Below, in pieces: positions 25,764 through 34,663 of a stretch of 64,000 nt of DNA. This stretch comes from an uncultured Pelagibacteraceae bacterium (lineage in GTDB: Bacteria > Pseudomonadota > Alphaproteobacteria > Pelagibacterales > Pelagibacteraceae). A program made the position numbers and the translations under genes. Each line of letters opens with the position of its first letter. Position 1 is the first letter of the stretch. The notes under the pieces were generated by a model that worked only from the letters and a program-made list of their open reading frames with translations, did no database searches and had not been told where the DNA came from. The stretch spans positions 1 to 64,000 of the forward strand of contig CACCGT010000002.1 of assembly GCA_902545635.1 (NCBI GenBank). The letters are read 5' to 3'.

Positions 25764-26450
25764 ATGAAACATAAATTGGAATTAATATATTTCAAAATGA
25801 GAGCACTAGCAGAGGCTCCCCGTTTATTATTTCATTATACCGAGATTGATTATGATGATGTTATGTCATGGGATTATTATGACAGGGATTGGTCAGACGT
25901 AAAACCAAATATTCCTTTTAAACAACTTCCAATGTTGATGGTTGATAAAAAACATAAAATTTGTCAAAGCTTGGCAATTATGACATTTATAGAAAATATA
26001 GCTGGTATCAGCATTTCTGACCCAATATTAAATGCAAAAGCAAATGCAATCATGCAAAGTGCACAAGAACTTTTTATGCCACTCAATCCAACAGTAAACT
26101 TTGCAACGGGTGATAAGTTTAAAAAAAAAAGAGAAGATATGATGCCATTTTTAATGTCAAGATTTGAAGATCTTGAAAAAGCCTTGAAGGAGAGCAACAA
26201 AAAATTTTTTATCTTTGATGAACCAAGGGCATGTGATTTTGTAACATTTCATCATTTAGATTTGTCAAAATTATTGGATCCAACTATTATAAAAAAATTT
26301 CCTAGATTAGAAAAATTTCTTGAGGATGTAATGTTAATTAACAGTATTAAATCTTATTTAGATAAACGACCTAGACTGATAGACGTAAGTATTGAGCCAA
26401 AATTAATGATTGATGGTGTGGCACACCCAACTGGTGTTAAAAAAACCTAA
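25764..26450 (+). CDS. Glutathione S-transferase family protein
   Basis: A 228-residue protein with the thioredoxin-like N-terminal GST domain (LELIYFKMRALAEAPRLLFHY, cis-Pro in KQLPMLMVD, and the glutathione-binding CQSLAIMTFIE segment) and a helical C-terminal domain. It resembles sigma/alpha-like cytosolic GSTs. It follows the 60-residue gene by 9 bases. Its substrate is unknown. Confidence 0.85.
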   Translation: MKHKLELIYFKMRALAEAPRLLFHYTEIDYDDVMSWDYYDRDWSDVKPNIPFKQLPMLMVDKKHKICQSLAIMTFIENIAGISISDPILNAKANAIMQSAQELFMPLNPTVNFATGDKFKKKREDMMPFLMSRFEDLEKALKESNKKFFIFDEPRACDFVTFHHLDLSKLLDPTIIKKFPRLEKFLEDVMLINSIKSYLDKRPRLIDVSIEPKLMIDGVAHPTGVKKT

Positions 26451-26479
26451 TTAAGGTTTAATATTAAATTTTTTTTTAT

Positions 26480-26956
26480 TTACCCAGTATAAGGCAGCAC
26501 TCTTATAGTTTTTCCGTATATTATTACTACACGTTCGCCATTATCAATTCTGATATCATTTCCTTGAACGATAGCCACATCTTTATTAGCTCCATCAATA
26601 TTTATTATATATTGGTATCCTTGATGATTACCAAACATTGCTTCTGTGACATAGCCTAGCGCGGCGCCACCAATTGTTGCATAAACAATTGCAATTTCCT
26701 CACATTTTGCACCAGCTATTAACTTTTTTCCATCATCACAAATTTGAGTTCCAAGTAGACCACCAATTATTGCACCTGTTGATGCACCAATTAGACTGCC
26801 TTCACCTTTAACTTTAACAGGTAATGATGAAACTATATTTCCATATTGAATATTTTTAACTTTTTGAGCATCAGACCTTTTAACTGATGTCGGGTTTGTG
26901 GTGTTACATGCAGTTAAAATAAAAAAAAATAAAACAAAAATAGATTTGATTTTCAT
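26480..26956 (-). CDS. Outer-membrane lipoprotein with glycine zipper (17-kDa antigen/SlyB-like)
   Basis: A 158-residue lipoprotein. The lipobox LTAC is at the end of a short signal peptide, giving Cys17 as the lipidated residue. A glycine-zipper region follows (GSLIGASTGAIIGGLLG and a later TIGGAALGYVTEAMFG) and the C-terminal domain is small and beta-rich, as in the rickettsial 17-kDa antigen and SlyB families. It probably helps outer-membrane integrity. It is convergent with the GST gene. Confidence 0.82.
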   Translation of the reverse strand: MKIKSIFVLFFFILTACNTTNPTSVKRSDAQKVKNIQYGNIVSSLPVKVKGEGSLIGASTGAIIGGLLGTQICDDGKKLIAGAKCEEIAIVYATIGGAALGYVTEAMFGNHQGYQYIINIDGANKDVAIVQGNDIRIDNGERVVIIYGKTIRVLPYTG

Positions 26957-27026
26957 ATTGAAAATTTAAATGTAAAATTTGCCATAATTAGGGCATGTTG
27001 AAAAAAGTATTTTAATCAAAACTTGT

Positions 27027-27054
27027 TTGCAACAAAAATTAAAAGTAGTATAAA
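27027..27054 (+). promoter_or_regulatory. Probable sigma-70 promoter for the tRNA gene
   Basis: TTGCAA at 27027-27032, a 16-base spacer and TATAAA at 27049-27054 lie just upstream of the tRNA, which begins at 27070. The implied transcript start is near 27061. An alternative pairing is TTGTTT (27023-27028) with TAGTAT (27046-27051). Both elements are inferred from consensus only. Confidence 0.5.
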
Positions 27055-27069
27055 TCATCAATTATTTAA

Positions 27070-27146
27070 GGCGGGGTAGCTCAGTTGGTTAGAGCGCGGG
27101 ACTCATAAGCCCGAGGTCAGTGGTTCGATCCCACTTCCCGCTACCA
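27070..27146 (+). tRNA. tRNA with CAT anticodon (Met, or Ile2 if lysidine-modified)
   Basis: A 77-base cloverleaf can be folded by eye: acceptor GGCGGGG with TCCCGCT (G-U pairs at both ends), D arm GCTC/GAGC, anticodon loop CTCATAA, T arm AGTGG/CCACT with loop TTCGATC, and an encoded CCA end. The anticodon stem CGGGA/GCCCG has an A-G opposition next to the loop. CAT could read AUG (elongator Met) or AUA after lysidine modification. The acceptor resembles alphaproteobacterial elongator tRNA-Met; it lacks the mismatched first pair expected of an initiator. Confidence 0.93.
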
Positions 27147-27581
27147 TTAATCAAATCTTTTGATAAATTCAGGATCTATGTGTATTACGTAATTTTCTAA
27201 TGCCTCAGCAACCGCAGACTCATTTGTCAAAGATAAAAAAGCGATTTCTCCAAGAAGTTCAAATCCTTTAAGAAAAGCCTCATCTCCTTCGTATTTTAAA
27301 ACATTTTTGGTTTCTTTAAAACATACTGTTCCTAATATATATTGAACATAATCTGCGACAGCAATTTCGTGTTTTGTAAATTTACTTTTAGGAATATTAA
27401 ACTCATCTCTTAAAGCAGAGTGGTGTGCTAATGCAGAAAACGCCCATCTTACTAAAACTATTTTATCTCTATCAGTTGTTTTTTGCATTAGGCAGTTTGC
27501 GAACTTATCAGAGTATTGTCCTGCTAATGAGCTAGTTTGATAAAATGCGCCTAAAATTAATATTAAAAAAAATTTTTTCAT
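27147..27581 (-). CDS. 144-residue exported protein of unknown function
   Basis: A signal peptide (FFLILILGAFYQTSSLAG) precedes a mainly helical domain with two cysteines, in ANCLMQ and TVCFKE, that could form a disulfide. I do not recognise the family. Its stop codon directly abuts the tRNA's CCA end, so the two are convergent with no gap. It follows apt on the same strand by 16 bases and may be co-transcribed with it. Confidence 0.7.
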   Translation of the reverse strand: MKKFFLILILGAFYQTSSLAGQYSDKFANCLMQKTTDRDKIVLVRWAFSALAHHSALRDEFNIPKSKFTKHEIAVADYVQYILGTVCFKETKNVLKYEGDEAFLKGFELLGEIAFLSLTNESAVAEALENYVIHIDPEFIKRFD

Positions 27582-27597
27582 TTAAATATATTATTCA

Positions 27598-28125
27598 TCA
27601 ATGACCTGGGAAGTCCATTAAATTTTCAATTTTATAACCTTTTTTTAGAAGATTATCACAACCTCCTAAATCAAAGAGATTAATAACAAATATAAACGCT
27701 GCAACTTTACCTTTTGAAATTTCAACAAGCTTTGCTGCAGCTTCAGCTGTACCTCCCGTAGCAATTAAGTCATCAATTATTAATACTGAGTCATTTTCAG
27801 AGATAGAGTCTTTATGAACTTCTATTGTTGCTGTTCCATATTCAAGCTCAAAATCTACAGAATGTACATCAGCAGGCAGTTTATTCTTTTTTCTTAACAT
27901 TATAAAAGGTTTTTTTAATATATATGAAACAGCGGATGCAAACACAAAACCTCTAGACTCAATTGCTGCAATTTTATCTACTTTAAACTTTTTAGATCTC
28001 TCTATAATTTGAGTAATTGTTTCTTCAAAAGCAGACTCATCTTTTATTAAAGTAGTAATATCTCTAAATAAAATACCTTTTTTCGGATAATCCTTTATAG
28101 AACGAATATAGTCTTTTAAATCCAT
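27598..28125 (-). CDS. apt: Adenine phosphoribosyltransferase
   Basis: A 175-residue type I phosphoribosyltransferase that turns adenine and PRPP into AMP. The PRPP-binding motif VLIIDDLIATGGTA is clear, as are the FRDITTLIKD and IESRGFVFA segments typical of Apt. It is divergent from mtnP, whose reaction releases adenine; the two together would recycle the adenine of methylthioadenosine. Start at the first ATG gives the usual family length. Confidence 0.95.
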   Translation of the reverse strand: MDLKDYIRSIKDYPKKGILFRDITTLIKDESAFEETITQIIERSKKFKVDKIAAIESRGFVFASAVSYILKKPFIMLRKKNKLPADVHSVDFELEYGTATIEVHKDSISENDSVLIIDDLIATGGTAEAAAKLVEISKGKVAAFIFVINLFDLGGCDNLLKKGYKIENLMDFPGH

Positions 28126-28161
28126 AATAGTTAATTATAAATACAATATAATTAGTTTTAC

Positions 28162-29034
28162 ATGGCAAATAATAAATTAGCAATAATTGGTGGAAGTGGT
28201 CTATACGATGTTGAAGAGTTTAAAGACAGAGAATTAATAGATTTAAATACTCCTTGGGGAAAACCATCAGATAAGATTTTAAAAACTAAATACAATAATA
28301 AAGAGGTATATTTTTTACCAAGGCATGGGAGAGGACACTTTATTTCACCATCAAATATAAATTTTAGAGCAAATATTGCCTCATTAAAACAACTGGGTGT
28401 CACAGATGTTGTCTCCGTCTCTGCAGTTGGCTCGCTAAAAGAAGATTTGCCTCCTGGTAAATTTGTCATTATTGACCAATTTATAGATAGAACCTTTGAA
28501 AGAAATAAAACTTTTTTTGATGACGAAATAGTAGCCCATGTATCAATGGCTCATCCAACCTCTAAAGGTTTAATGAATGCGTGCGAGGATGCAATAAAAA
28601 AAGCGGATATAGATTATCAAAAAGGAGGGACTTATCTAGTAATGGAAGGTCCTCAATTTTCAACTTTGTCTGAATCAAATCTTTACAGATCATGGAAAGC
28701 AGATGTAATTGGAATGACTAATATGCCAGAGGCTAAATTAGCAAGAGAAGCAGAGATTAGATATGCCTCTGTTTCAATGGTGACGGATTATGATTGTTGG
28801 CATCCTGATCATGAAAATGTAGATGTTCAACAAGTAATAAAAGTATTAATTGATAATGCTTCTAAAGCAAAAAGCATGATTAAAAATCTAATTGATAATT
28901 TTGAAAGTCATATTGATCCAGATGATCCAACAAATAATTGTTTAGATGTTGCTATAATTACTGCCCCTGAAAAAAGAACAAAAAAAACAATAGAAAAACT
29001 TAAAATAATAGCAGGAAGAATTTTAAATAAGTGA
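28162..29034 (+). CDS. mtnP: S-methyl-5'-thioadenosine phosphorylase
   Basis: A 290-residue purine nucleoside phosphorylase-family enzyme. Motifs are IIGGSGLYD at the N-terminus, LPRHGRGH for phosphate binding, and VMEGPQFSTLSES and GMTNMPEAKLAREAE in the active site. It splits methylthioadenosine to adenine and methylthioribose-1-phosphate. It is divergent from apt and coupled by GTGA to the PhyH-type gene, with mtnA next, so a salvage operon is clear. Confidence 0.95.
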   Translation: MANNKLAIIGGSGLYDVEEFKDRELIDLNTPWGKPSDKILKTKYNNKEVYFLPRHGRGHFISPSNINFRANIASLKQLGVTDVVSVSAVGSLKEDLPPGKFVIIDQFIDRTFERNKTFFDDEIVAHVSMAHPTSKGLMNACEDAIKKADIDYQKGGTYLVMEGPQFSTLSESNLYRSWKADVIGMTNMPEAKLAREAEIRYASVSMVTDYDCWHPDHENVDVQQVIKVLIDNASKAKSMIKNLIDNFESHIDPDDPTNNCLDVAIITAPEKRTKKTIEKLKIIAGRILNK

Positions 29035-29822
29035 CATTAAAATTATCAGATAAACAAATTTTAAATTATAAAAATGATGGAGTAATCTTAATAGAAAAAG
29101 TTTTTTTACCTTGGATTGGAAAACTTAAAAATGGATTTCAAAAAGTATTGAACAACCCTAGTCCATATGGAAGAGAAAATATTTCAAAAAAAGAAGAAGG
29201 AAGATTTTTTGAGGATTATTGTAATTGGGAAAGAATTGAAGAATTTAAAGATTTTATTTTTAATTCACCAGCAGCAGAAATTGTCGCTCAATCAACTCAA
29301 TCTAATAAAATTCAGGTATTCCATGAGCATATTTTCTTAAAGGAGCCTGGGACAAAAAAAGAAACTCCATGGCATCAAGATCTTCCATATTATTGTGTAG
29401 ATGGTGATGATACTGGAAGTTTCTGGATACCTCTAGATGATGTATCAAAAGATAACTCTCTCAAGGTTTTAAAAGGATCTCATAGGTTACCAATGCTAGT
29501 AAGACCTACTAAATGGTCAAATGATTCTTTTTGGTATAAAAATAATAAGAAATTTATGGACATGCCAAACATAGATAAAAATAATATTTTTAATGTAGAA
29601 ATGAATGTAGGAGACGCTATATTATTTAATTTTAAAGTTTTGCATTCATCTTCAGGAAACAATGATAAAAAAAGTCGTAAAGCTTTCTCTGCAAGGTTTA
29701 TCGGAGACGATGTAAGATATATTGATAGAGAAGGGGAAACCTCTCCGCCTTTTGTAGGAATAGATTTAAATCAAGGAGATAAAATGAGAAAAGATTGGTT
29801 TCCTGTGGTTTGGAATAATTAA
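29031..29822 (+). CDS. Phytanoyl-CoA dioxygenase (PhyH)-family protein
   Basis: A 263-residue Fe(II)/2-oxoglutarate-dependent oxygenase. The iron ligands appear as His and Asp in PWHQDLPYY and a later His in VLHSSSGN, with an Arg in KAFSARFIGD for 2-oxoglutarate. It starts with GTG inside the mtnP stop and ends directly before mtnA, so it belongs to the methylthioadenosine salvage operon. The substrate is unknown; a methylthio-sugar or another small polar compound is possible by context. Confidence 0.83.
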   Translation: MTLKLSDKQILNYKNDGVILIEKVFLPWIGKLKNGFQKVLNNPSPYGRENISKKEEGRFFEDYCNWERIEEFKDFIFNSPAAEIVAQSTQSNKIQVFHEHIFLKEPGTKKETPWHQDLPYYCVDGDDTGSFWIPLDDVSKDNSLKVLKGSHRLPMLVRPTKWSNDSFWYKNNKKFMDMPNIDKNNIFNVEMNVGDAILFNFKVLHSSSGNNDKKSRKAFSARFIGDDVRYIDREGETSPPFVGIDLNQGDKMRKDWFPVVWNN

Positions 29823-30896
29823 ATGAGAGTAAAAGGAAAAAAATATAGAACAATTTGGTATGAAAATAATATAGTTAAAATAATTGATCAAACTAAACTT
29901 CCACATCTGTTTGTTGTTAAAGAATTGAAGTCAATAAAAGATGCGGTAAAAGCAATAAAAACTATGGAAGTAAGGGGAGCACCTCTTATTGGTGGTACTG
30001 CTGCTTATGGAATAGTATTAGCAATCCAAGAAAATAAAGATTTAGATTTTATTAAAAAAAGTTCAGAAGAACTAGTTAATTCAAGACCAACAGCTATAAA
30101 CTTACAATGGGCAATTCATAGAATGAATAACAAATTATCATTTGTGAAGTCTAATGAATTATTAGAAGTAGCGTTAAAAGAAGCAAAATTAATATGTGAT
30201 GAGGATATAAAATTTTGTGAAAATATAGGTCTAAATGGATTAAAAATTATAGAGGAAATCTATAATAAAAATAATAAAACAGTAAATATTCTTACTCATT
30301 GTAATGCAGGATGGTTAGCAACTATAGATTGGGGAACGGCAACCTCACCAATTTATCATGCTCATAAAATAGGAATTCCTGTTCATGTATGGGTTGATGA
30401 AACAAGACCAAGAAATCAAGGTGCAAATTTAACTTCATTTGAACTAAATGAAGAAGGAATACCAAATACAATTATAACAGATAATACAGGTGGTATTTTA
30501 ATGCAAAGAGGTGAGGTTGATATGTGCATTGTAGGAACTGATAGAACTTTATCAACGGGTGATGTTTGTAATAAAATTGGTACTTATTTAAAAGCTTTGG
30601 CTGCATATGATAATAATGTACCTTTCTATGTAGCTCTGCCAAGCTCCACTATTGATTGGGAAACAAAAGATTATAATGAGATACCAATTGAAGAGAGGGA
30701 CGCCGAAGAACTATCTTATATAGAGGGAAAAGATGATAAAAATAACATCAATAAAGTTTTGATTTATCCTGAAAAGAGTAAATCCATGAATCTTGCTTTT
30801 GATATTACACCTGCAAAATATGTGACAGGCTTAATAACAGAAAAAGGTGTGTGTGAAGCATCTACAAATGGTCTAAAAAAAATGTTTAAACAGTAA
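29823..30896 (+). CDS. mtnA: Methylthioribose-1-phosphate isomerase
   Basis: A 357-residue member of the MtnA/eIF2B-alpha family that converts methylthioribose-1-phosphate to methylthioribulose-1-phosphate. Motifs are MEVRGAPLIGGTAAYG, ILTHCNAGWLAT with the catalytic Cys, and VGTDRTLSTGDVCNKIGTY with the catalytic Asp. It follows the PhyH-type gene directly and overlaps the sulfatase start by one base. The later steps of the classical pathway (MtnB, C, D) are not next to it. Confidence 0.95.
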   Translation: MRVKGKKYRTIWYENNIVKIIDQTKLPHLFVVKELKSIKDAVKAIKTMEVRGAPLIGGTAAYGIVLAIQENKDLDFIKKSSEELVNSRPTAINLQWAIHRMNNKLSFVKSNELLEVALKEAKLICDEDIKFCENIGLNGLKIIEEIYNKNNKTVNILTHCNAGWLATIDWGTATSPIYHAHKIGIPVHVWVDETRPRNQGANLTSFELNEEGIPNTIITDNTGGILMQRGEVDMCIVGTDRTLSTGDVCNKIGTYLKALAAYDNNVPFYVALPSSTIDWETKDYNEIPIEERDAEELSYIEGKDDKNNINKVLIYPEKSKSMNLAFDITPAKYVTGLITEKGVCEASTNGLKKMFKQ

Positions 30897-32479
30897 TGAA
30901 TAAAGTTAAAAATATATTATTTATAATGGCTGATCAGCTAAGATTTGATTATCTATCTTGTTATGGTCATCCACATCTAAAAACACCTCATATAGATGGA
31001 TTAGCAAAAAAAGGAGTATTGTTTGAGTCAGCCTATGTTCAAGCACCCGTTTGTGGGCCTTCAAGAGCATCATATTACACTGGAAGAACAGTATTTAGTC
31101 ATGGCTCAACATGGAATCAAATACCCTTGCCAATAGGAGAATTAACTATTGGGGATTATTTAAGACAATCTGGAATAAGAACTGGCGTTGTAGGTAAAAC
31201 TCATATGAGACCTGATTTAGATGGAATGAACAGACTTGGAATATCTAAAGATACAGAAATAGGTCTGACAGTTAGTGAGCCAGGGTTTGAGCCTTATGAG
31301 AGAGATGATGGACTTCATCCAAATAACCATATTAAAAATTCAAACAAAAAATTATCTTACAATGAATGGTTAAATAAACTTGGATACGAAGGAGAAAATC
31401 CATGGGATAGTTGGGCAAATTCATCTGAGGATGAAAATGGAAAAATTTTAAGTGGTTGGAGGTTAAGAAATTCAAATAAACCTGCAAGGGTTAAAGAAGA
31501 ACACTCTGAAACTGCATTTATGACAAACCGTTCAATGGAATTCATTCAAGAAAGCGAAGATAAGCCTTGGTTTTTACATTTATCTTATATTAAACCTCAT
31601 TGGCCATACATTGCTCCTGCACCTTATCATAATATGTATTCAGCAAATCAATTTTATCCAGTTCATCGAAGCAATACTGAAAAAGAAATAGATCATCCTG
31701 TTTACAAAGCATTTATGGAAAACAATATTTCAAAAACTTTTTCAAGAGAAGAGGTGAGAAATACTGTTCTTGCAGGATATATGGGATTGATAAAACAAAT
31801 TGATGACAATCTCGGAAGACTATTTAAATTTCTGGAAGATAAAGATTATATGAAAAATACCATGATAGTCTTTACCTCAGATCATGGTGACTACCAGGGT
31901 GATCATTGGCTAGGTGAAAAAGAATTATTCCATGAACAAATTGTTAAAGTCCCTATGATTATTTATGACCCTAGTAATTTGTCAAACAATAATAGAGGAG
32001 TAAGAGAAAAGAGATTTGTTGAGGCTATTGATTTGCTCCCAACTTTCTTAGACTCTGTTGAAAGTAAAGTAAGCAGACATCGTCTAGAGGGACAGTCTTT
32101 ACTCCCAATTATAAGAGGCAAAAAAGTATTAAATTGGAAGGAAAGTGTATTTAGCGAAATTGATTATTCATTTAATGAGGCAAGAAAAATTTTAAATATT
32201 GGTGCATCTGATGCTAGGGCATATATGATTAGAAATAATAAGTGGAAGTATATTTACTATAAAGGATTTTCACCACAATTATTTGACTTAATAAATGATC
32301 CTGATGAATTTAATGACCTTGGACAGTCTCCTAAATACTCAAAAATAGTTGATGAAATGAAAGATATTCTCCTTGATAGGATTACTAGTCGAAAAAATAG
32401 AGTTGCTGCAACAGATGAATTTGTTTTGAAAGATAGAGATTATACCAAAGATGATGGAATTATGATAGGTGTATGGTAA
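30896..32479 (+). CDS. Sulfatase / phosphonate monoester hydrolase family protein
   Basis: A 527-residue alkaline-phosphatase-superfamily enzyme. The formylglycine motif is CGPSR with Cys53 as the residue to be modified, followed by ASYYTGR. Metal ligands appear in IMADQLR at the N-terminus and in FTSDHGDYQGDHWL. There is no signal peptide, so it is probably cytoplasmic. It is translationally coupled to mtnA. The substrate, sulfate ester or phosphonate/phosphate diester, cannot be told. Confidence 0.88.
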   Translation: MNKVKNILFIMADQLRFDYLSCYGHPHLKTPHIDGLAKKGVLFESAYVQAPVCGPSRASYYTGRTVFSHGSTWNQIPLPIGELTIGDYLRQSGIRTGVVGKTHMRPDLDGMNRLGISKDTEIGLTVSEPGFEPYERDDGLHPNNHIKNSNKKLSYNEWLNKLGYEGENPWDSWANSSEDENGKILSGWRLRNSNKPARVKEEHSETAFMTNRSMEFIQESEDKPWFLHLSYIKPHWPYIAPAPYHNMYSANQFYPVHRSNTEKEIDHPVYKAFMENNISKTFSREEVRNTVLAGYMGLIKQIDDNLGRLFKFLEDKDYMKNTMIVFTSDHGDYQGDHWLGEKELFHEQIVKVPMIIYDPSNLSNNNRGVREKRFVEAIDLLPTFLDSVESKVSRHRLEGQSLLPIIRGKKVLNWKESVFSEIDYSFNEARKILNIGASDARAYMIRNNKWKYIYYKGFSPQLFDLINDPDEFNDLGQSPKYSKIVDEMKDILLDRITSRKNRVAATDEFVLKDRDYTKDDGIMIGVW

Positions 32480-32817
32480 TGAATCCATTAATATTATCTT
32501 TAATTGGTTTAGTATTAGTCGGCGTATCTGCAAACTTATTAAAATTAATTAAAAAAAATAAAATTTTTTTATTAATATCAATGCTACCTTGTATTTATAT
32601 TTTTATTTATGGTTTATATGCAACTTTTGGACCGATTGATTTATACAAAGATGGCACTGAAAATTTTATTGCTCAGAACCCTGGAAAAGATTTACCAGTA
32701 GTATTTGTCCTTTTGAAGTTTTATCAATATATATTGATCTTCGTTGGAGCTATTTTTGGATTAATTTATTTTAATTATTTTCGAAATTTTGATAATTCTA
32801 CGGAGTCATCAGACTAG
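32479..32817 (+). CDS. Small integral membrane protein of unknown function
   Basis: A 112-residue protein with three likely membrane helices (ILSLIGLVLVGVSANLL, IFLLISMLPCIYIFIYGLY and FYQYILIFVGAIFGLIYF). The ATG at 32479 overlaps the sulfatase stop (TAATG); another ATG two codons upstream at 32473 is equally readable. It ends 20 bases into the convergent TRAP permease gene. No family is recognised. Confidence 0.7.
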   Translation: MNPLILSLIGLVLVGVSANLLKLIKKNKIFLLISMLPCIYIFIYGLYATFGPIDLYKDGTENFIAQNPGKDLPVVFVLLKFYQYILIFVGAIFGLIYFNYFRNFDNSTESSD

Positions 32818-34108
32818 GTAAATACAAACATATAGCTGGAAAAGCTATAATTAATGCAAGTCTAATTACATCAGTCATTAAAAAAGGAAGCGTACCAAAC
32901 CAAATAGTTTGTAAGGGTGTTTTCTGCATAACACCTTTAATTACAAATAAATTCATACCAACCGGGGGAGAAATTAATCCAAATTCAACAACAATTACTG
33001 CAAATATTCCAAACCACACAGGATCTATTCCTGCATCAACTATTACTGGATAGAAAACTGGAATAGTTAAAAATAACATTGCTAACGAGTCCATAACAGT
33101 TCCGAGAACTAAATATATTACACAAATAACGAGAATTACTCCTAGCGGAGTAAGCTCAAGATAATTAATAAAATCAACTACTGCAAAAGGCAATTGTGTG
33201 ACAGTTATTAGATAATTAAATATACTTGCTCCTATTACAATTAAATATAATGATCCAACCGTTTTGATAGTTGTCCAAACAGCATCTTTTAAAAGATTTA
33301 ATTTTAATTGACCTCTAAAAAATATAAAAATTAAAACTAATATCACTCCTACAGCTGCACTTTCAGTTGCTGTAAAAAAACCTAAGTAAAGTCCACCCAT
33401 CATGATTACAAAAATTAAAAAAATAGGAAAAACTTTTGAGAGGGCAGAAATTCTCTCTTTTAATGGCATCTTAACTCCGTATCCACCTTGTGACGGATAA
33501 ATTAAAAGATAAACCCTTATTGCAATCATATAAAGTACAACAGCAATTATCCCAGGTATTAATGCAGCAAAAAAAAGTTCCTGAACAGATTGTTCTGTTA
33601 AATATGCATATATGACTAATATTACACTTGGAGGAATAATAATCCCTAGTGTTCCACCTGATGCAATAGAACCACTTATTAGAGCATCACTATATCCATG
33701 TCTTCTCATTTCTGGACCGGCCATTTGAGACATTGTAGCAGCTGTAGCAATTGATGATCCACAAATCATTCCAAAACCAGCACAGGCACCTACAGTTGAC
33801 ATTGCTAGTCCGCCTTTATAATGACCTACAACTGCATAAGCAGCATCATAAAGATTTCTTGATAGATTGGAGCTATTTGCAAGATTTCCCATCAAAACAA
33901 AGAGTGGTAAAACCGATAATGTATATTTAGATACAGCGTCAAATGGGGCGGTTCCTAGTACAAATATCGCTGGATCAAAACCTGATATCATTGCAAAACC
34001 AGTAAAGCCAACTACTAACATTGCAATACCTATTGGAACGTTCAAAACCATTAAAATTAAGACCGCAGCGAAAGCTAAGCCACCGTTAATTACAGCCTCA
34101 ATTCCCAT
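32798..34108 (-). CDS. dctM: TRAP transporter large permease (second system)
   Basis: A 436-residue DctM-type permease with about twelve helices. Typical segments are LPLFVLMGNLANSS, GFGMICGSSIATAATMSQ and the LGIIIPPSVILVIYAYL loop. It shares its first base region with the end of the small permease on the same strand. The matching binding protein is probably the gene at 35564 on the other strand, across a hydrolase-family gene. Confidence 0.93.
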   Translation of the reverse strand: MGIEAVINGGLAFAAVLILMVLNVPIGIAMLVVGFTGFAMISGFDPAIFVLGTAPFDAVSKYTLSVLPLFVLMGNLANSSNLSRNLYDAAYAVVGHYKGGLAMSTVGACAGFGMICGSSIATAATMSQMAGPEMRRHGYSDALISGSIASGGTLGIIIPPSVILVIYAYLTEQSVQELFFAALIPGIIAVVLYMIAIRVYLLIYPSQGGYGVKMPLKERISALSKVFPIFLIFVIMMGGLYLGFFTATESAAVGVILVLIFIFFRGQLKLNLLKDAVWTTIKTVGSLYLIVIGASIFNYLITVTQLPFAVVDFINYLELTPLGVILVICVIYLVLGTVMDSLAMLFLTIPVFYPVIVDAGIDPVWFGIFAVIVVEFGLISPPVGMNLFVIKGVMQKTPLQTIWFGTLPFLMTDVIRLALIIAFPAICLYLPSLMTP

Positions 34109-34596
34109 TAAGCCTGTTTCTCTAAATTATTTACTAAAAGAGTTTTTACAAACCAAACTAGAATAGCAAGTACACTTAACCACATACCAATAGAGCATAT
34201 GAAATAAAATGGATAAAAATAAAGTTCTAGATCGATAGTTACTCTTTGATTGTTCATAAATTTGTAGGAAGTTAAAGTTGTCGAGTATGCCATTAATGAC
34301 ATTATTGAAATCATTAAAATAAACTTTAAAATCACTAAATAAGTTTTAAATATCCCTAAATCTAAATTATTAACAAAGTCTGCTGATACATTTGCATTTA
34401 AAAAAAAAGCTCTTGGCATAGCAAGAAACGCAACTAGAGCCATGCCTATCTCAACTAGTTCAATTGTACCTGTAACTGGAGAGTTTAAAAAACGTCTTCC
34501 AAAAACATCACAAAAAGTTAATACAGCTAATAAAAATAATATAATACCCGAGGCCATAGCTGAATAATCAAAAACTCTACTGACTTTAGAAATCAT
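34108..34596 (-). CDS. dctQ: TRAP transporter small permease (second system)
   Basis: A 162-residue four-helix DctQ-type protein. The FCDVFGRRFLNSPVTGTIELVEIG-type region after the first helix (GRRF and ELVEIGMAL) is characteristic of the family. It is first in a two-gene minus-strand operon with the large permease and is divergent from the FAH-family gene by 67 bases. Confidence 0.9.
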   Translation of the reverse strand: MISKVSRVFDYSAMASGIILFLLAVLTFCDVFGRRFLNSPVTGTIELVEIGMALVAFLAMPRAFFLNANVSADFVNNLDLGIFKTYLVILKFILMISIMSLMAYSTTLTSYKFMNNQRVTIDLELYFYPFYFICSIGMWLSVLAILVWFVKTLLVNNLEKQA

Positions 34597-34663
34597 AAAA
34601 ATGTTGCTTCAAATTCTTCAAACATTACCATATAAACTGTATCAAAAATAGAAAGTATTACTT

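Noticed and set aside
27060-27160. Integration site or island boundary at the tRNA
   Set aside because: No integrase, no direct repeat of the tRNA 3' end and no foreign genes are seen next to it.
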